Shown here: positions 32,712-44,125 of the stretch, piece after piece | Layout of the letters: each line of letters opens with the position of its first letter | Numbering within the stretch: the stretch's first letter is position 1 | Assembly (NCBI GenBank): GCA_025449115.1 | Contig: JAHLKC010000021.1 | Location: 124,001-188,000 of the forward strand | From: Chytridium lagenaria | Lineage: Eukaryota > Chytridiomycota > Chytridiomycetes > Chytridiales > Chytridiaceae | Reading direction: 5' to 3' | Length of the DNA stretch: 64,000 bases | Position numbers and translations under genes: made by a program | The notes under the pieces: generated by a model | The model's database searches: none | What the model saw: the letters and a program-made list of their open reading frames with translations, nothing else | Told to the model about the DNA's origin: nothing

Positions 32712-33262
32712 TGTTGGATTTACGCGTTCTGGGCTACGCGTCATGACTTACCTTCACGAGGATTCGCGCTGGACTTCATTGGACGCGTTCCCGACGCGTC
32801 AGGGACTTCAGTTTTGGTTCCTACCTTTCTCTTGTTATTCACTTGTTGTTTCATTTGGATGGTTCTCACCTTAATTACGTTTCCGTCGGTTCTTTATATT
32901 CTTGTTAGCACACATCCGTCGGTTCTGTTTTGATTTGCGTTCAAAGTTTAAGTTTTGACTTTGAACGAATTTGATTGATGTGATTGGAGATTTCTTTATT
33001 CCCTTTGTTTAAGTTTACTACTTTCCCTTTCCCCACTTGCCTGTTATGGTGGCGGCTGGTTGACCGCTGAAGGCTTGGTTTTAAGTGCGGCGCGTGTGCC
33101 GCTTGATTAAGGGGTTTAATTGGTTTTACGCGTCTTTGATTATTTATGACGCGAGATTAGGCGTTGGCCGCTAAGGGAGCGTTTCAGGAAGAACGCGCGT
33201 ATTTAAGCAAAGGGACTTTATTTGAATAAAAGTAGTGAACAATAAGTTTTTCCCCGAGACTC
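32712..33262 (+). repeat. LTR, family E (right end approximate)
   Basis: Begins TGTTGGATTTACGCG right after the polypurine tract. The right end near 33262 is a guess from loss of LTR-like features. Unusually rich in ACGCGT. It contains a 10-bp perfect inverted repeat, CGTTCAAAGT and ACTTTGAACG, at 32938-32967, and a duplicated CCGTCGGTTCT. Confidence 0.6.
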
Positions 33263-33328
33263 TGCTTAAAAGTATAACGAAAAAAGTCTAAGTTAAAGAT
33301 ATATAACGAGAAATAATAAGAAGTTCAC

Positions 33329-34335
33329 TCAACATTCTTCGGGATCGTGAAGAATAATGAAAGCCTTCAGAACGGTTTTCGCATCGAGAGGGACTTTGCC
33401 AGGTGAGTCAAAGTCAAGATCACCGGTTTCCGTATCTTCGAATACAATATCCCTCACTTTAGGAACGGTATACCCTTTCCGGCTTAGCAGTATGGAACCA
33501 ACTGATTGTAGTAGACGTTGCGCAACTTGCTGAGCTTCACTCTTTTGTACTATGTTACAGTAAGTTAAAAAAATATACGCAGCGGGTCAAAGTCTAACGA
33601 AAGAAGGATAAGATCCAGACATACCGAAAACACCATCTTTGGAAGGTACACATGCTCGAATACTTCCTTTTTCACCATACACTTGAAACATAACCTTGAT
33701 GTTTTGTCGGGTCGGATACTTTAGGTCGAGGTTCTTCCTTTCGTTGTCGTTGATGCCATTGTTAACAACGTCAGTTAAGTCAATGGCAGTTGTTGTCCTT
33801 TTCAAACTTCCAGAATCGAGATTATCGCTGTCGTCATTTGCTGGTGTCTGTAGATCAACAACTTTGGGTAGATCTTTTCCTTGGGCGACATCATTGAACT
33901 TTGCTGACGTTGATTGTGGACAGTGGTAGTTGCTGTTCCTCATCAACCTTGGCGCCGTCACTTAGGAGGCTCTCATCTTGACGAGGTCCTTCCAGCTGCA
34001 TCAAGGATAATTCCCGTTCCGGAGAGAGGTTGATGTAGTCGCTCATATCAAAAAGACTTCCCCTTTCCCCCTCAAAGCCGCCGAACCTGTTAATAGCATG
34101 TTTTACAAATCTGTCGATGTTTTTAGGAAACTCACGGGTTTCGTTTGTTATGTTCCTCTGAACCTGTTGCAAGAGGCCCTCTTTTCACTGGTAGATCTTT
34201 CAGTTTAGGATTGAAGTAAGATGGTGGGGTTTTTGGTGCAACTTCAGATTCGTCCACAGGCTCGTTCTGTTTATCTTTGTTGAAATCGAAAAATTGTAAG
34301 TGCATGGTGAAGCCCCGATTACCACAACCACTCAC
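33329..34335 (-). CDS. unidentified protein, three exons
   Basis: Minus-strand exons: 34136-34335 (the start may be the ATG at 34335 or at about 34305, MHLQFFDFNKDK), 33625-34086 and 33329-33549. Junctions CC|GTGAGT..AACAG|GTTCGG and TTTCG|GTATGT..CATAG|TACAAA hold frame. A single-base shift is needed at about 33900-33950, inside exon 2. The protein is charged and Ser/Pro-rich at first (SLFDMSDYINLSPERELSLM, SLKRTTTAIDLTDVVNN). It then has a more ordered C-terminus: RQNIKVMFQVYGEKGSIRAC, QQVAQRLLQSVGSILLSRKG, VRDIVFEDTETGDLDFDSPG, ending FIILHDPEEC. No family was recognised. It sits between retroelements; it could be a host gene or cargo. Confidence 0.5.
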
Positions 34336-34422
34336 TTCGAACCCGACTCTTTATGACTTCGTTAGCGCTTAACTTTTGCTTGATGATAATGCGATACTTG
34401 TTTGTTTTTTTTTTTTTGAACC

Positions 34423-35150
34423 CTAAAATAGCGAGTTAATTCTATTAAATGCCACTCCAAACGTACTCAGTAAAGCATCAGCCAAATGTGAAACACAATC
34501 TTCTTTCGCCCCCCATCTTTCTCCTCTCTCCGTCTTATATCCAACCATTAGAATGTCTTCCAGATTTCTCAACTGTTGAATGTCAAGTATCGATAACGAG
34601 GTACACACAGTGCTTAAACTAGTCATGTTTAATACACAGGTAACTCCACAATATTTCCCATCATTGTCGCCTTGAAACTTCACATACAGTTTGCTGTATT
34701 CCCCAGATATGCTTTGTCCATCATTAGAGTTTAAATACCTGCATGACTATATAAAGGCTCAATTATAATTTATAATATTATGTTTCATACCTGATGACGG
34801 CTTGACACCGTGGCCACCATATGTCTTTTTTTGTCTGTGCATCGGGGCCCCCTTTTATCCGTCCATGCTCTTCATACTCTTCAACATAAAACTTTGTCCC
34901 AATATGCAGGACTTCATTAGGTAAGCCACGCTTTTTTGGTGTTCGGTGGTGCTGGAAAATGGCACTCTCGGCGAAATGGGAAGTCGTGCAGTCTCCAGAT
35001 CAAACATTAACTTGATTCCTTGATCTTCTTGTGCCCATCTCTGCAACTTCTGTTGCTGGTTTAAAGACTTCATTGAATTGATGAGAAAGAAATAAAAAGA
35101 CACTTGCCTTTCTTCCCGACGATGGTTTGTATCCACGTTGTTTAAAATTT
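34423..35150 (-). CDS. unidentified protein fragment, possibly the upstream part of the same locus
   Basis: Minus-strand sequence reads LNQQQKLQRWAQEDQGIKLM, then FDLETARLPISPRVPF. After a shift in an A-run near 34935 it continues VLHIGTKFYVEEYEEHGRIK and QTKKDIWWPRCQAVI. An intron (GTATGA to ATGCAG, about 34737-34788) leads to RYLNSNDGQSISGEYSKLYV and VCTSLSILDIQQLRNLEDIL, ending in a stop at 34423. The 5' end near 35150 is unclear: a GC-AG junction (AAG|GCAAGT) is possible. The gene lies 130 bp from decayed copia sequence. Function unknown. Confidence 0.4.
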
Positions 35151-35264
35151 TAAAGCACTGGCTAGATCAAAAAAGGAACCTGTTCGACATCTAAAAGACA
35201 GTTCCGCGGTCTAGTGGGACCACTATAATAGACATCTAATATACACGTAAAAAGCTCAGCAATG

Positions 35265-36149
35265 TTGTTATGATCGTGTAAAAGGGAAGATGGTGGTGTT
35301 CCAGCAGAGATACATCAAAACGATGGGTCAAAAGCTGGAATTTCCGAAAACTCTTTTACCACTATACCCCAATGGACGCCGTCAAGGAAACTCCTGAAGA
35401 ACATGGAGGGGCCAAATAACGAAAAATGAACGAAAAGAATCAAGGATACCGACAATACACTGGATCCTTGATACATGCAATGATCGGGACAAGACCTGAT
35501 ATTGCATTCGCACTCGGAATGAGTGCTAGGTTTCAAGAGAACCCTTACCCTGCGCATTGGGGATGCACTTTACCAAACGTGTGGATATTTGCAGCAAGCG
35601 AAGCAATTGGGAATTCAGTACACTGGTAAAGACAAGCTGGAATTGGTGGGATATTCGGATGCCAACATGGGAACTGATCCGGACGACATCAAATCAACGA
35701 GGTAGTTTTGTAATCACTTTGAATGGGGGAGCTGTGGTGTGGGGAACGAAAAAGCAAGCAACAACAGCTCAGTCTACTGCCGAGGCTGAATATGTTTCAC
35801 TGAGTGAAGCATTGTCACATATGATTTGGGTCAGCCAACTTCTGATGGAGTTGGGTTATACATTCAATGACCCTCCTGTAATTTACGGCGACAAGACTAC
35901 GGCAAATTCCCTTGCAAGCACGCCAATAATATCGCAAAGTTCTCGACATGTGGATAGAAGGTTCCACGTCATACGGGACCGAGTTAACGTGAAGAAAATA
36001 CGCGTTGAGTACCTGAACACAAGAAACAACCCTGCAGACTTGTTCATGAAAGCTTTGCCTTGAACACGATTTGAAGAATTAAGTGCTCAACTTGGAATGG
36101 TTAAAGTGGTTGATTATAACTGCAAAGGTTAGAAAGCTGAGGGGGAGAA
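35265..36149 (+). pseudogene. family-D copia RT-RNase H remnant
   Basis: Begins abruptly inside RT (CYDRVKGKMVVFQQRYIKTM) and runs through RPDIAFALGMSARFQ, VGYSDANMGTDPDD, NGGAVVWGTKKQAT, AEAEYVSLSEALSHM and SRHVDRRFHVIRDRVN to ADLFMKALP. Frame changes occur near 35370, 35560 and 35700. A polypurine tract and LTR follow. Confidence 0.87.
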
Positions 36150-36552
36150 TGTTGGGGTTTTTCATCTTTCTATTTTGTTTTACTTACCCACATTCTTATT
36201 TTTGTTTAAGTTGTTTTCCCCCCAAACTGGTTTATGTACGCGTTGTTTTAAGTTTGTGTTGATCAGTTTGTGTTGAGCTCCTCATTCCATTTGAGGATGT
36301 GGTTAATCCTAAACTTTACTATTTGATGTTTGTGTTATGATATGAAAAGGAGGGATTGATGGGTCAGGAATTCTGTTGGAAATCCCCACTTTATACATGT
36401 ATTGAGCAAAAGGTGTTAATATCAATATATGGAAGTTTCATCGTTATTAGCTCCCTGTCATCTCTGGAGACTCCATCATCAGTTCTCCTAGTTTTATTTA
36501 CTTTTATTAATTTATTATACTTTAATCACATTTGAGCCCTGTAACCCCTACA
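36150..36552 (+). repeat. 3' LTR of the family-D remnant
   Basis: 403 bp, TGTTGGGGTTTTTC to CCCCTACA, clearly diverged from the 25038 copy. It carries TGTACGCGTTGT near 36236. Confidence 0.87.
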
Positions 36553-36754
36553 TCATCACCACCGTGTTAAACACATCAACGTTCAACACCAATACATTAA
36601 CCAGCAAATCGACGAAAAGCAAATTGAACTCTGGTACTGTTGGTCAGAAAACATGATCGCAGATCTTTTCACAAAGCCGCTCAGTACGCTAGACATTGTA
36701 AAAGCATGGGTTTTGTTATGTCAAAGAGCCGCAGTTTTCTTAAATTGCGGGGAG
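36553..36754 (+). pseudogene. RNase H tail of a family-F copia element
   Basis: Reads KHINVQHQYINQQIDEKQIE, then LWYCWSENMIADLFTKPLST, the typical copia C-terminus, ending in a short purine tract GGGGAG before the LTR at 36755. The family-D LTR immediately upstream has replaced the rest. Confidence 0.75.
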
Positions 36755-37287
36755 TGTTATATCCTGTTCATACGCAACCAATAAAATAATAAACTACTTA
36801 ACTTAAGTTGTCGTGTTTAAATGTTTATTGATTTGGTTGGTTCAAATTTTTCACTCTATTTGTCGTAAGTTTTCAAAACGCTCATCAACTTTGCTAATTT
36901 AACTATGTCACATAGTATGATTTGGGCCCAGCTTACAATAACTATCGTTGCAAAATAACCATCAACCTTGGTGATATCCACTGACATAGGGTTATAGTTT
37001 TGCAAGGGTATATTAGTGTAAGTGAGGAATTTGTAGTTAAAGCATAAGCAAATATGAGATATTCCTGGTTACACAAACATTGTTTTGACCTTATATTATT
37101 GTCAATTCCCTTCAACACAAAGGAGATAAAATGACCTTAGAAGGCAAGAACTTACACAGTTCCCCTTTCAACGAGACTTCCTGTGTAAGCACAAAGAGCA
37201 CACTGTTTCCTATAAATACGGAGAGGTGATCTTTTTGTTTAATCCAAGATTTTCACTACTATTTTATTCCTCTCCTCACTTACAACA
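36755..37287 (+). repeat. LTR, family F (right end approximate)
   Basis: Starts TGTTATATCCTGTTCATACG; a probable end is TTACAACA at about 37287. It includes the promoter-like CCTATAAATAC at 37209-37219. Matches 7193-7702 in reverse orientation. Confidence 0.7.
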
Positions 37288-37379
37288 ACGTTCCCACTCT
37301 GACAGACAGCTCTGGTACTTTACCCTGGTAAGGCACCTCAAGACCTATGTACCGACAAAGTCACGCTGACCTTGCATCC

Positions 37380-38417
37380 TCTTCAAGATAACTCCTGAGG
37401 GAATCATCATCATTGCCATTTACGTTGATGATATCTGCTTCTTCGGCCTCGCCAAGCTCATTGACCTCCCTGTGGAATGCATCCGTCAAGCCTTTAAGAT
37501 TAGAGACCTCGGGACCTCGCCTACTGCATCCGAATTCAGGCCTACAGAACTCCCAACGGTATCCTTCTTCACCAAACCAAGTACGTCAAATCCATCCTCA
37601 AGCGCTTTGACTCGTACCTAACCAAGCTCCAACCAACCACCATTCCTCTTGCCTACTCCCTTCAACTTTGGCATAAAGTTGAAGTCGGCAATAAGGAACA
37701 TGATGCTTGTTTTGATGAGGAAATTTCGACGCCAGCAGTACTTGGAGGCTCTTGGATGCTTGCATTACGCCGCCATGAACACTCAACCCGTCATAGCAAC
37801 TGCAGTTAGTGACTTTGGTACCTTTGCTTACCCTGGACTCGGTCACTGGAACGGCCTCCTCCGCGTTTTCCGATACCTCAAGGCGACACCAACATATGGT
37901 CTTTCTACGCTGCCCATGGAAACAAGGTTCCCCATGGTTTCGCCCAACGCAACCTTCAACGTTCATCCCCAAGGAAGGTCTTAACTTGGTCACTGCATTA
38001 TCCTAGCCAACGCCGCCATTGCCTGGTCCTCCACCAAGACTAAATCAGTTGCTCTTTCAGCCACGGAGGCTGAATAGAACCTCTACTTGGCTCTGAAAAT
38101 TCAGTTGGACTGACCTATCACTGTGTACGAGGACAATCGTGGTGTCCTCTCCGTTTGTGTCAGTGACGTCTACACCAGAAGAACTCGGCACATTGACATT
38201 CGCCACCAGTACATTCGGGGACTTGTTGAGAACAAGGTCGTAACGGTGCACCTGTTAGTAGCTCTGGACAAGTTGCGGATACGTTAACCAAAGGTTTACC
38301 TCGACCTCAGTTTACGGCTCTCCGGGCACGCTTAGGAAGGAAACGTTGGGATCCGCCTTCCGAAGGAATTCAGGACAAGCAATAAACTTGTCGTCAAGTT
38401 CAATGCTTGATGGGGAG
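37380..38417 (+). pseudogene. decayed copia RT-RNase H (family G)
   Basis: IIIIAIYVDDICFFGLAKLI contains the YVDD box (about 37405-37460). Later frames read YLEALGCLHYAAMNTQPVIA, GHWNGLLRVFRYLKATPTYG, AIAWSSTKTKSVALSATEAE (RNase H) and TRRTRHIDIRHQYIRGLVEN. Multiple frame changes and stops. A purine tract TGGGGAG precedes the LTR at 38418. Confidence 0.8.
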
Positions 38418-38799
38418 TGTTGGAAATGAAAATGTCGGGATTACGAATTGCCATGTTGGGATTTCACTTTGAGGACTTTGGACATATACAGGCGGCGGGT
38501 AATGTCGAAGATCATGATAGAATGAATTAACTTATACTTTATGTTAACGTTACCTTCTTTATTATATGTTTACTGGAGTTTCTATAACGTTCCTTTTGTT
38601 TCTCTTGTCTTGTTTATTATCTCCTTTCCTTACATGTATCTGCCGCGTATAAAAGGCGACGACATTACTCCTCTACTCTACTCTATATATTATGAGTGTG
38701 TATAGGTATAAGTATTAGGTAGAGAAGAAGAAGAAGAAGAAGAAAAGAGTAACTAATATTTGTTTACTAATTTATTTGTCAATGTGACAAGTCTATACA
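38418..38799 (+). repeat. LTR, family G (right end approximate)
   Basis: Starts TGTTGGAAATGAAAATG; contains CGTATAAAAGGCG as a TATA box (38645-38657), an ACTCT repeat and a GAA repeat (38722-38745). The end near 38799 is estimated. Confidence 0.65.
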
Positions 38800-40230
38800 G
38801 TCATACATACATATTATTTGAATATTTTGCCGAAACTACATAATTAGTAAAATGAATGTAAAGTGAGTTGGAATGCGTCACGAGGGGGTGACTTGTCAGA
38901 CAAGTATTAATCTACTAGGTACATATATATTTATATGCATATTCAGTCATATTCATATCCACCCATGTCCATACATTATTAAATACATCACACATCATCA
39001 TCATCATCATCATCACCATCATAGCGTATCTGGCGTATACCGCAACAACGTCTTCATCTCTCTAGCAACCATAACGCGTGCATCCCACTTCAAGACCACC
39101 TCTTCATCATCTCTTTACTTTATTCCCCTGGAAAACCACGACACGACATTGACGATCAACCTCTGATTTGGAGCCTTTCATTCTCTCATTCTGTCTCTCT
39201 CTCTCTCTCTCTCTCATCACAACATAAAACATACAATCCACATTCAACATTGAGTTGGTTCTTTTACTCTATTGTGAGTATAATCGTAATCTGCAATGTA
39301 TCCCTCTTCACATTTGAAACTGTTCCATTCTCCTCATCACATCAAACAGTACTTTACAATATCTCTATTCCCATCTCGTTTTAATACACGTTCAAAAGTG
39401 CTATTCCTTCTCTTTTTGTTTCGGTCTGTCCTCTTTAACTTTATAATCATCCCCTTACACTCCATTTTCCATCTGTGACTACTGTGCGTATGAAGGGCGA
39501 TGCGGGATTGTACTGGAATGAGGGATGATACGGATGAAATTGTACAAGAGGGAAATGGTTAGATGGAATGGCCGAGCTTATTTTTACGTTTCGGCCTTGA
39601 TCCGTAATGAGTCCGGAGAAGACTGAACCGAGAGTTGACGGAGAAAAATTTTGTACTTCTCTTTCTTTCAATCCATCACCCAACCTCTCCCTCTCTTACT
39701 CGCGGTTAATCTATCTAGAGACACCGTCAGCAATCGTCATTTGTGTGGGTACCTGCTCTATAAACATTGCATGCGCAATTGATTCCATTTTCCTATGTCG
39801 TTTTGGAAACTTCCCGAAGAGTTTTGGGTTGATGTGTCATAGTGACTCTTCGGCGTTGGAATGTAGATTGATACGAGTTGGAGGCTGAGAACTTACTAGA
39901 AGGGCTCCGAAGGAGCATGGTTCCTGGTATTTCGGTTGGGTAGCGACGGTTGTTTTGAACATGCCCGTTCTTGATGTCTAGTCCCTTCTCTATCTTGGAT
40001 CATTGTACCTCTGCATAGGATGAGACTATCATCGCGTTTAGCAGACGAACATCATACCTTGCGTAGCAGTAGTCTCATCCATCTGGTTTTGCATCTTTAT
40101 CAATGCATCTCTTGCCGCGAGTCAGGCTTTAACCTGTTAAATCCTTCTTTCGTTTCTTACAGTCTCCCTTCTACCCATACGTTGGCCATAGCACGAAAAC
40201 ACCTTTAACACCCTAAATCCCTTCACCGTC
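38800..40230. other. spacer with simple repeats upstream of PCCA
   Basis: Contains an (ATC)n tract at 38992-39022 and a (TC)n tract at 39192-39215. No gene was recognised; open frames up to 97 codons look random, one being a His-run read through the ATC tract. This is the border between the transposon field and the gene island. The last few hundred bases should hold the PCCA promoter. Confidence 0.5.
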
Positions 40231-42974
40231 ATGATTGCTCTACTCTCGATCTCGAGAAGGAGCGCTGCTCCCACTCGCATCGCCTTTACGCTTGCCGCCC
40301 GGAGATGCATGGCATCCCAGACCGATTATGGAAAGGTGATATAGCAAAAAGCAAAAAACGTTATGCTGACCACATATATAGACTTTCGACAAGATCCTCA
40401 TTGCTAACCGTGGTGAAATCGCTGTCCGTGTCATCAAAACTGGTGCGTTTGTTCTATTTAAATGCCTTGTTTATGCGTTGCTTACCCTTATCCTTTTATT
40501 AAAAGCCAAAAAGATGGGCATCAAGACCGTTGCTGTCTACTCTGATGCGGATGCCAACTCTCTGCACGTCCGTTTGGCAGATGAGGCCGTTAACATTGTA
40601 AGAAGTTCTTGCAATCTCATTCTCTTGTCTCACCGCTATCGATCTCTTTCAATGCCTTATCAAACTATTAGGGCCCAGCTCCGACTTCCCAATCTTATCT
40701 GAACATCCCCAACATCATCAACGCCATTAAGCAAACAGGTGCCCAAGCCGTCCACCCCGGTAAGCCTCTTTGCCCTGACTGTCCTTGAAATGAGATTCTT
40801 ATTCTTCATTTCAGGTTACGGTTTCCTTTCAGAAAACTCTCACTTTGTGGAGGCCCTCGACAAAGCGGGAGTAACGTTTATCGGTCCCTCTGCCCTCTCT
40901 ATGTTTCAAATGGGTGACAAGATTGAATCCAAGAAAATCGCCAAAGCCGCCAAGGTCAGCACCATCCCTGGTTTCAACGGTGTGGTTGAGAATGCCGACC
41001 ACGCTGTTGAGATTGCGAATCAGATTGGGTACCCTGTCATGGTCAAGGCTTCTGCTGGTGGTGGTGGCAAGGGTATGCGTATTGCTTGGTCCGACAAGGA
41101 GTGTAAGGAGGCTTTCAGGCTCTCCCAAGCTGAAGCCAAGAGCAGTTTCGGAGATGATAGGCTTCTCGTTGAGAAGTTTATTGAGGATCCTCGCCACATT
41201 GAGATTCAGCTTATTGGTGACCAGCACGGCAACTTTGTGAGTCTTATTGTTGCTTTTAGCTTGTGTTTACGTCTTACGTTTACTGATGTTTGAACTTGAA
41301 TCTCTTGTAGTACTACCTCCCCGAACGTGAATGCTCCATTCAGCGTCGTAACCAAAAGGTCATTGAGGAGGCACCCAGTGTTCACATTGACCACGCGACC
41401 CGTGTCGCTATGGGAGAGCAGGCCGTTTCACTTGCCAAGACTGTCGGATACTACTCTGCCGGTACCTGCGAGTTCCTTGTCGACCCCAAGCGCAACTTCT
41501 ACTTCCTTGAGATGAACACCCGTCTTCAAGTGTGAGTCCATCTCTCAATTACTCTTTTATGATATGCAGTCTCATATTGTTTTATTCTACAATAGCGAGC
41601 ACCCCATCACCGAATACATTACCGGTCTCGACCTTGTCGAACAAATGATCCGTGTCGCTGCTAAGCAACGTCTCGAATTTAACCAAGCCGAGCTTGCGAA
41701 GCCCAAGGATGGGCATTTGAATCCCGAGTGTATGCAGAGGACCCCGAAAAGTACCTTCCCTCTATTGGACGTCTCGATCGGTACATTGAGCCCAAGAGCT
41801 CTTCTGCTGGAGAAAATTCGATGTGATAGTGGTATTGTGGAAGGCTCTGAGATTTCGATTTACTATGACCCTCTTATTTGCAAGCTTGTACTTATGGAGA
41901 AGATCGTGAGGTTGCTAGACACCGTATGGAATCGGCTCTTGATCACTATGTCATCAAGGGTAAGATAGTGTTTATTTATGGTTTTTCTCTCTTGTCTTTG
42001 CTCACTTTGTTTGCTTTTTTTTAGGTGTGACCCACAACGTCCCACTTCTCCGTGCCGTTATCTCCCACCCCCGTTTCACCGCCGGCAAGCTCTCTACCAA
42101 GTTCCTCGCTGAAGAATACCCGTCCGGTTTCAAGGGAGCGGCTCTCACCGACCTTGACCGTCAAAAGCTGTTCTCCGTTGCCGCCCTGGTCCACGCCCGC
42201 CGTGATCTCCGTAACCGCACATGGGTTGAAGGCGGTGGTAGCTTTGCTGCACATTCTTTAAGCCGTACCACAAAGTGGGACCTTATGATTGGTGTGCATG
42301 GTGGAGAGCTGGTGAATGTCAGTGTGAGGGGGCTTGATGGAGATAAGTTTGGGGTTACGGTTGGAGAGGGTAAGGAGGTTGAGGTTGAAGCGAACTGGGC
42401 TTTGGAGTCGCCGTTGATTGACGCGATGGTTGACGCTGAGAAGGTTGTTGTGCAGTATGTTGACCCGAGGAGTGTTGGATTTAAATTGCAATATCTTGGA
42501 ACTAAGGTACCTTGCTATCTGCTTTAGTTTACCGTAACCCAAATTCTGATAATTTGTTTCTAGTTCAACATTGATGTTCTTACTCAAGAGCAACATGCGT
42601 TGACCAAGTACATGAAGGAGAAGCCCAAACTTGATCTTACTAGCATGATTTTGTCACCTATGCCTGGAAGTGTTGTTAGTGTGGCAGTCAAGGAGGGTGA
42701 TCTTGTGGCCGAGGGGAGTGAGCTTGCTGTAGTTGAGGCGATGAAGATGCAGAATGTGTTGAAAGCGCCGAGGGTGGGTAAGGTGAAAAAGGTGCTTGTT
42801 AAGGCTGGACAGAGCGTTGCAGGAGATGAGGTCAGTTGAAGCTTCTTTGCTCTTTTTGTTTTTTCCTTTTTTTTGTTTTTTAGAGAGATTGTTACTTACA
42901 CGTTATTTTCGTTTTCGCAGATTATGATTGAGCTCTTCCCGAACGAGGAAGTCAAGGCCGCCCCCAAGAAGTAA
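40231..42974 (+). CDS. PCCA: propionyl-CoA carboxylase alpha subunit, mitochondrial
   Basis: Ten exons: 40231-40335, 40382-40442, 40506-40597, 40672-40759, 40815-41236, 41311-41531, 41596-41959, 42025-42506, 42564-42830, 42921-42974; about 718 residues, close to the family's 700-730. The Arg-rich start ([20 protein letters not shown]) is a mitochondrial presequence. Biotin carboxylase begins [15 protein letters not shown], has the ATP-grasp Gly loop [15 protein letters not shown] and [14 protein letters not shown]. The C-terminal biotinyl domain has VVEAMKMQN with the biotin Lys. There is no carboxyltransferase domain, so it needs a separate beta subunit. It carboxylates propionyl-CoA to methylmalonyl-CoA. 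Exon 7 requires three single-base corrections (about 41703, 41815, 41890), probably sequence errors. 3-methylcrotonyl-CoA carboxylase alpha is the main alternative; the MKMQN and C-terminal spacing favour PCCA. Confidence 0.85.
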
Positions 42975-44125
42975 ACCACTGCGTTGTTTACACTCTTTTT
43001 CATTCCTGGCGTCCCCACCCGTCCTATCACCAGTTTTTCTGTCACCCCGGTGATTCCTTCCCCATTCATACACCCATTTCCGTTTTCTAAACCCCTTCTT
43101 TTTTCAGCCTCTTTCCTGTTGTTTTGTATATCCTTTCCGTAAAAGGAATTTTTTTTTCTCTATTGTCGTTGTTTGTTTGGTCCGCCTTTGAGCGGAGAGT
43201 AAAGACTGTTGGACTTTGCTTTTTTTAGTATCTTTTATGAAAGAAGAATGGATGTCGAGAGCACTGTGACGTCCTTTTTATTCTTCTCGTGTATGCTTTG
43301 CAGCAGGCTTTCCAGATGCAGAGTTGATTTTTGACATGTAAAGTACTTGTTAACGCGGCGAAATGATACATGAATACAATGTAAATGAACAATTGAGCAA
43401 CAGAACTGGACCTCCGTTAAACTATAAAACAGCGTGTCAAAGCTTTTCCAATGTGAGTGGGTATACTTGGTATAATCGGCGTCACGTCTAATCTATATTT
43501 TCTAAAGCGTCATTTAGTCGACGCCGCCTCTACAGATGGAGACCTTAGAAAAGTCAACCATACTGTAAGTGATCCCTCATTGTTGGTTTAGATTTCCTAC
43601 TTTACTGCAGGGCATCGTACAAACTCTTTCTTCTATACAGATTTAGTTGTTCTGGTCTGGTAAGACGAGCAATAGCAAAAAAATGAACTTTCCATGGTTC
43701 ACGACCGGTGGCGTCTACCTCACTCGCCTCGCAACCGTACCATGTGGATGATGGCCTTTGATAAATGTCAAAGTGGACTTCGTGTTTCTCCACATAGACC
43801 GTGAGTCAGACTCGGACAAAGCCATGTTTTCTAATATGAACACCTCTCCTCTTGCCTGTCGTAAAATACTCACGTCTTTCTTTTTCTTGTACAAGAGAAA
43901 AACGGCAGGGAAAAAAGAGATTGACAAAGAGCTTCCATATGGTGTTGTAGACATATCTATCCAACTGAACTATAGAAATCAGAAAGTTCATGATGTTGAA
44001 TTGAAACCGTAGAAAATTTCGTTTGCAGTCTAAACACGCACAAATAACAGCTAGGTAACCACTCCTACACATATCCCATGCCCAAAAACCGGATACGCCC
44101 ACCGAGGGTATTCGCCCTTCACTCT
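42975..44125. other. spacer; possible small minus-strand gene at 43718-43954
   Basis: 3' flank of PCCA with T-rich tracts. At 43718-43954 (minus) a 79-codon frame starts MSTTPYGSSLSISFFPAVFL, a possible membrane segment followed by LYKKKKD, but another minus frame (43602-43793) overlaps it. Neither can be confirmed and no family was recognised. Confidence 0.3.

Noticed and set aside
38990..39166. His-rich open frame over an (ATC)n tract
   Set aside because: Translation of a simple repeat with no other support.
40231..42974. Reading as pyruvate carboxylase or acetyl-CoA carboxylase
   Set aside because: No carboxyltransferase domain lies between biotin carboxylase and the biotinyl domain, and the total length of about 718 residues fits a carboxylase alpha subunit.
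43758..44012. Plus-strand 84-codon frame near PCCA's 3' flank
   Set aside because: Overlaps competing minus-strand frames; nothing favours either strand, so only the possible minus frame was mentioned at low confidence.
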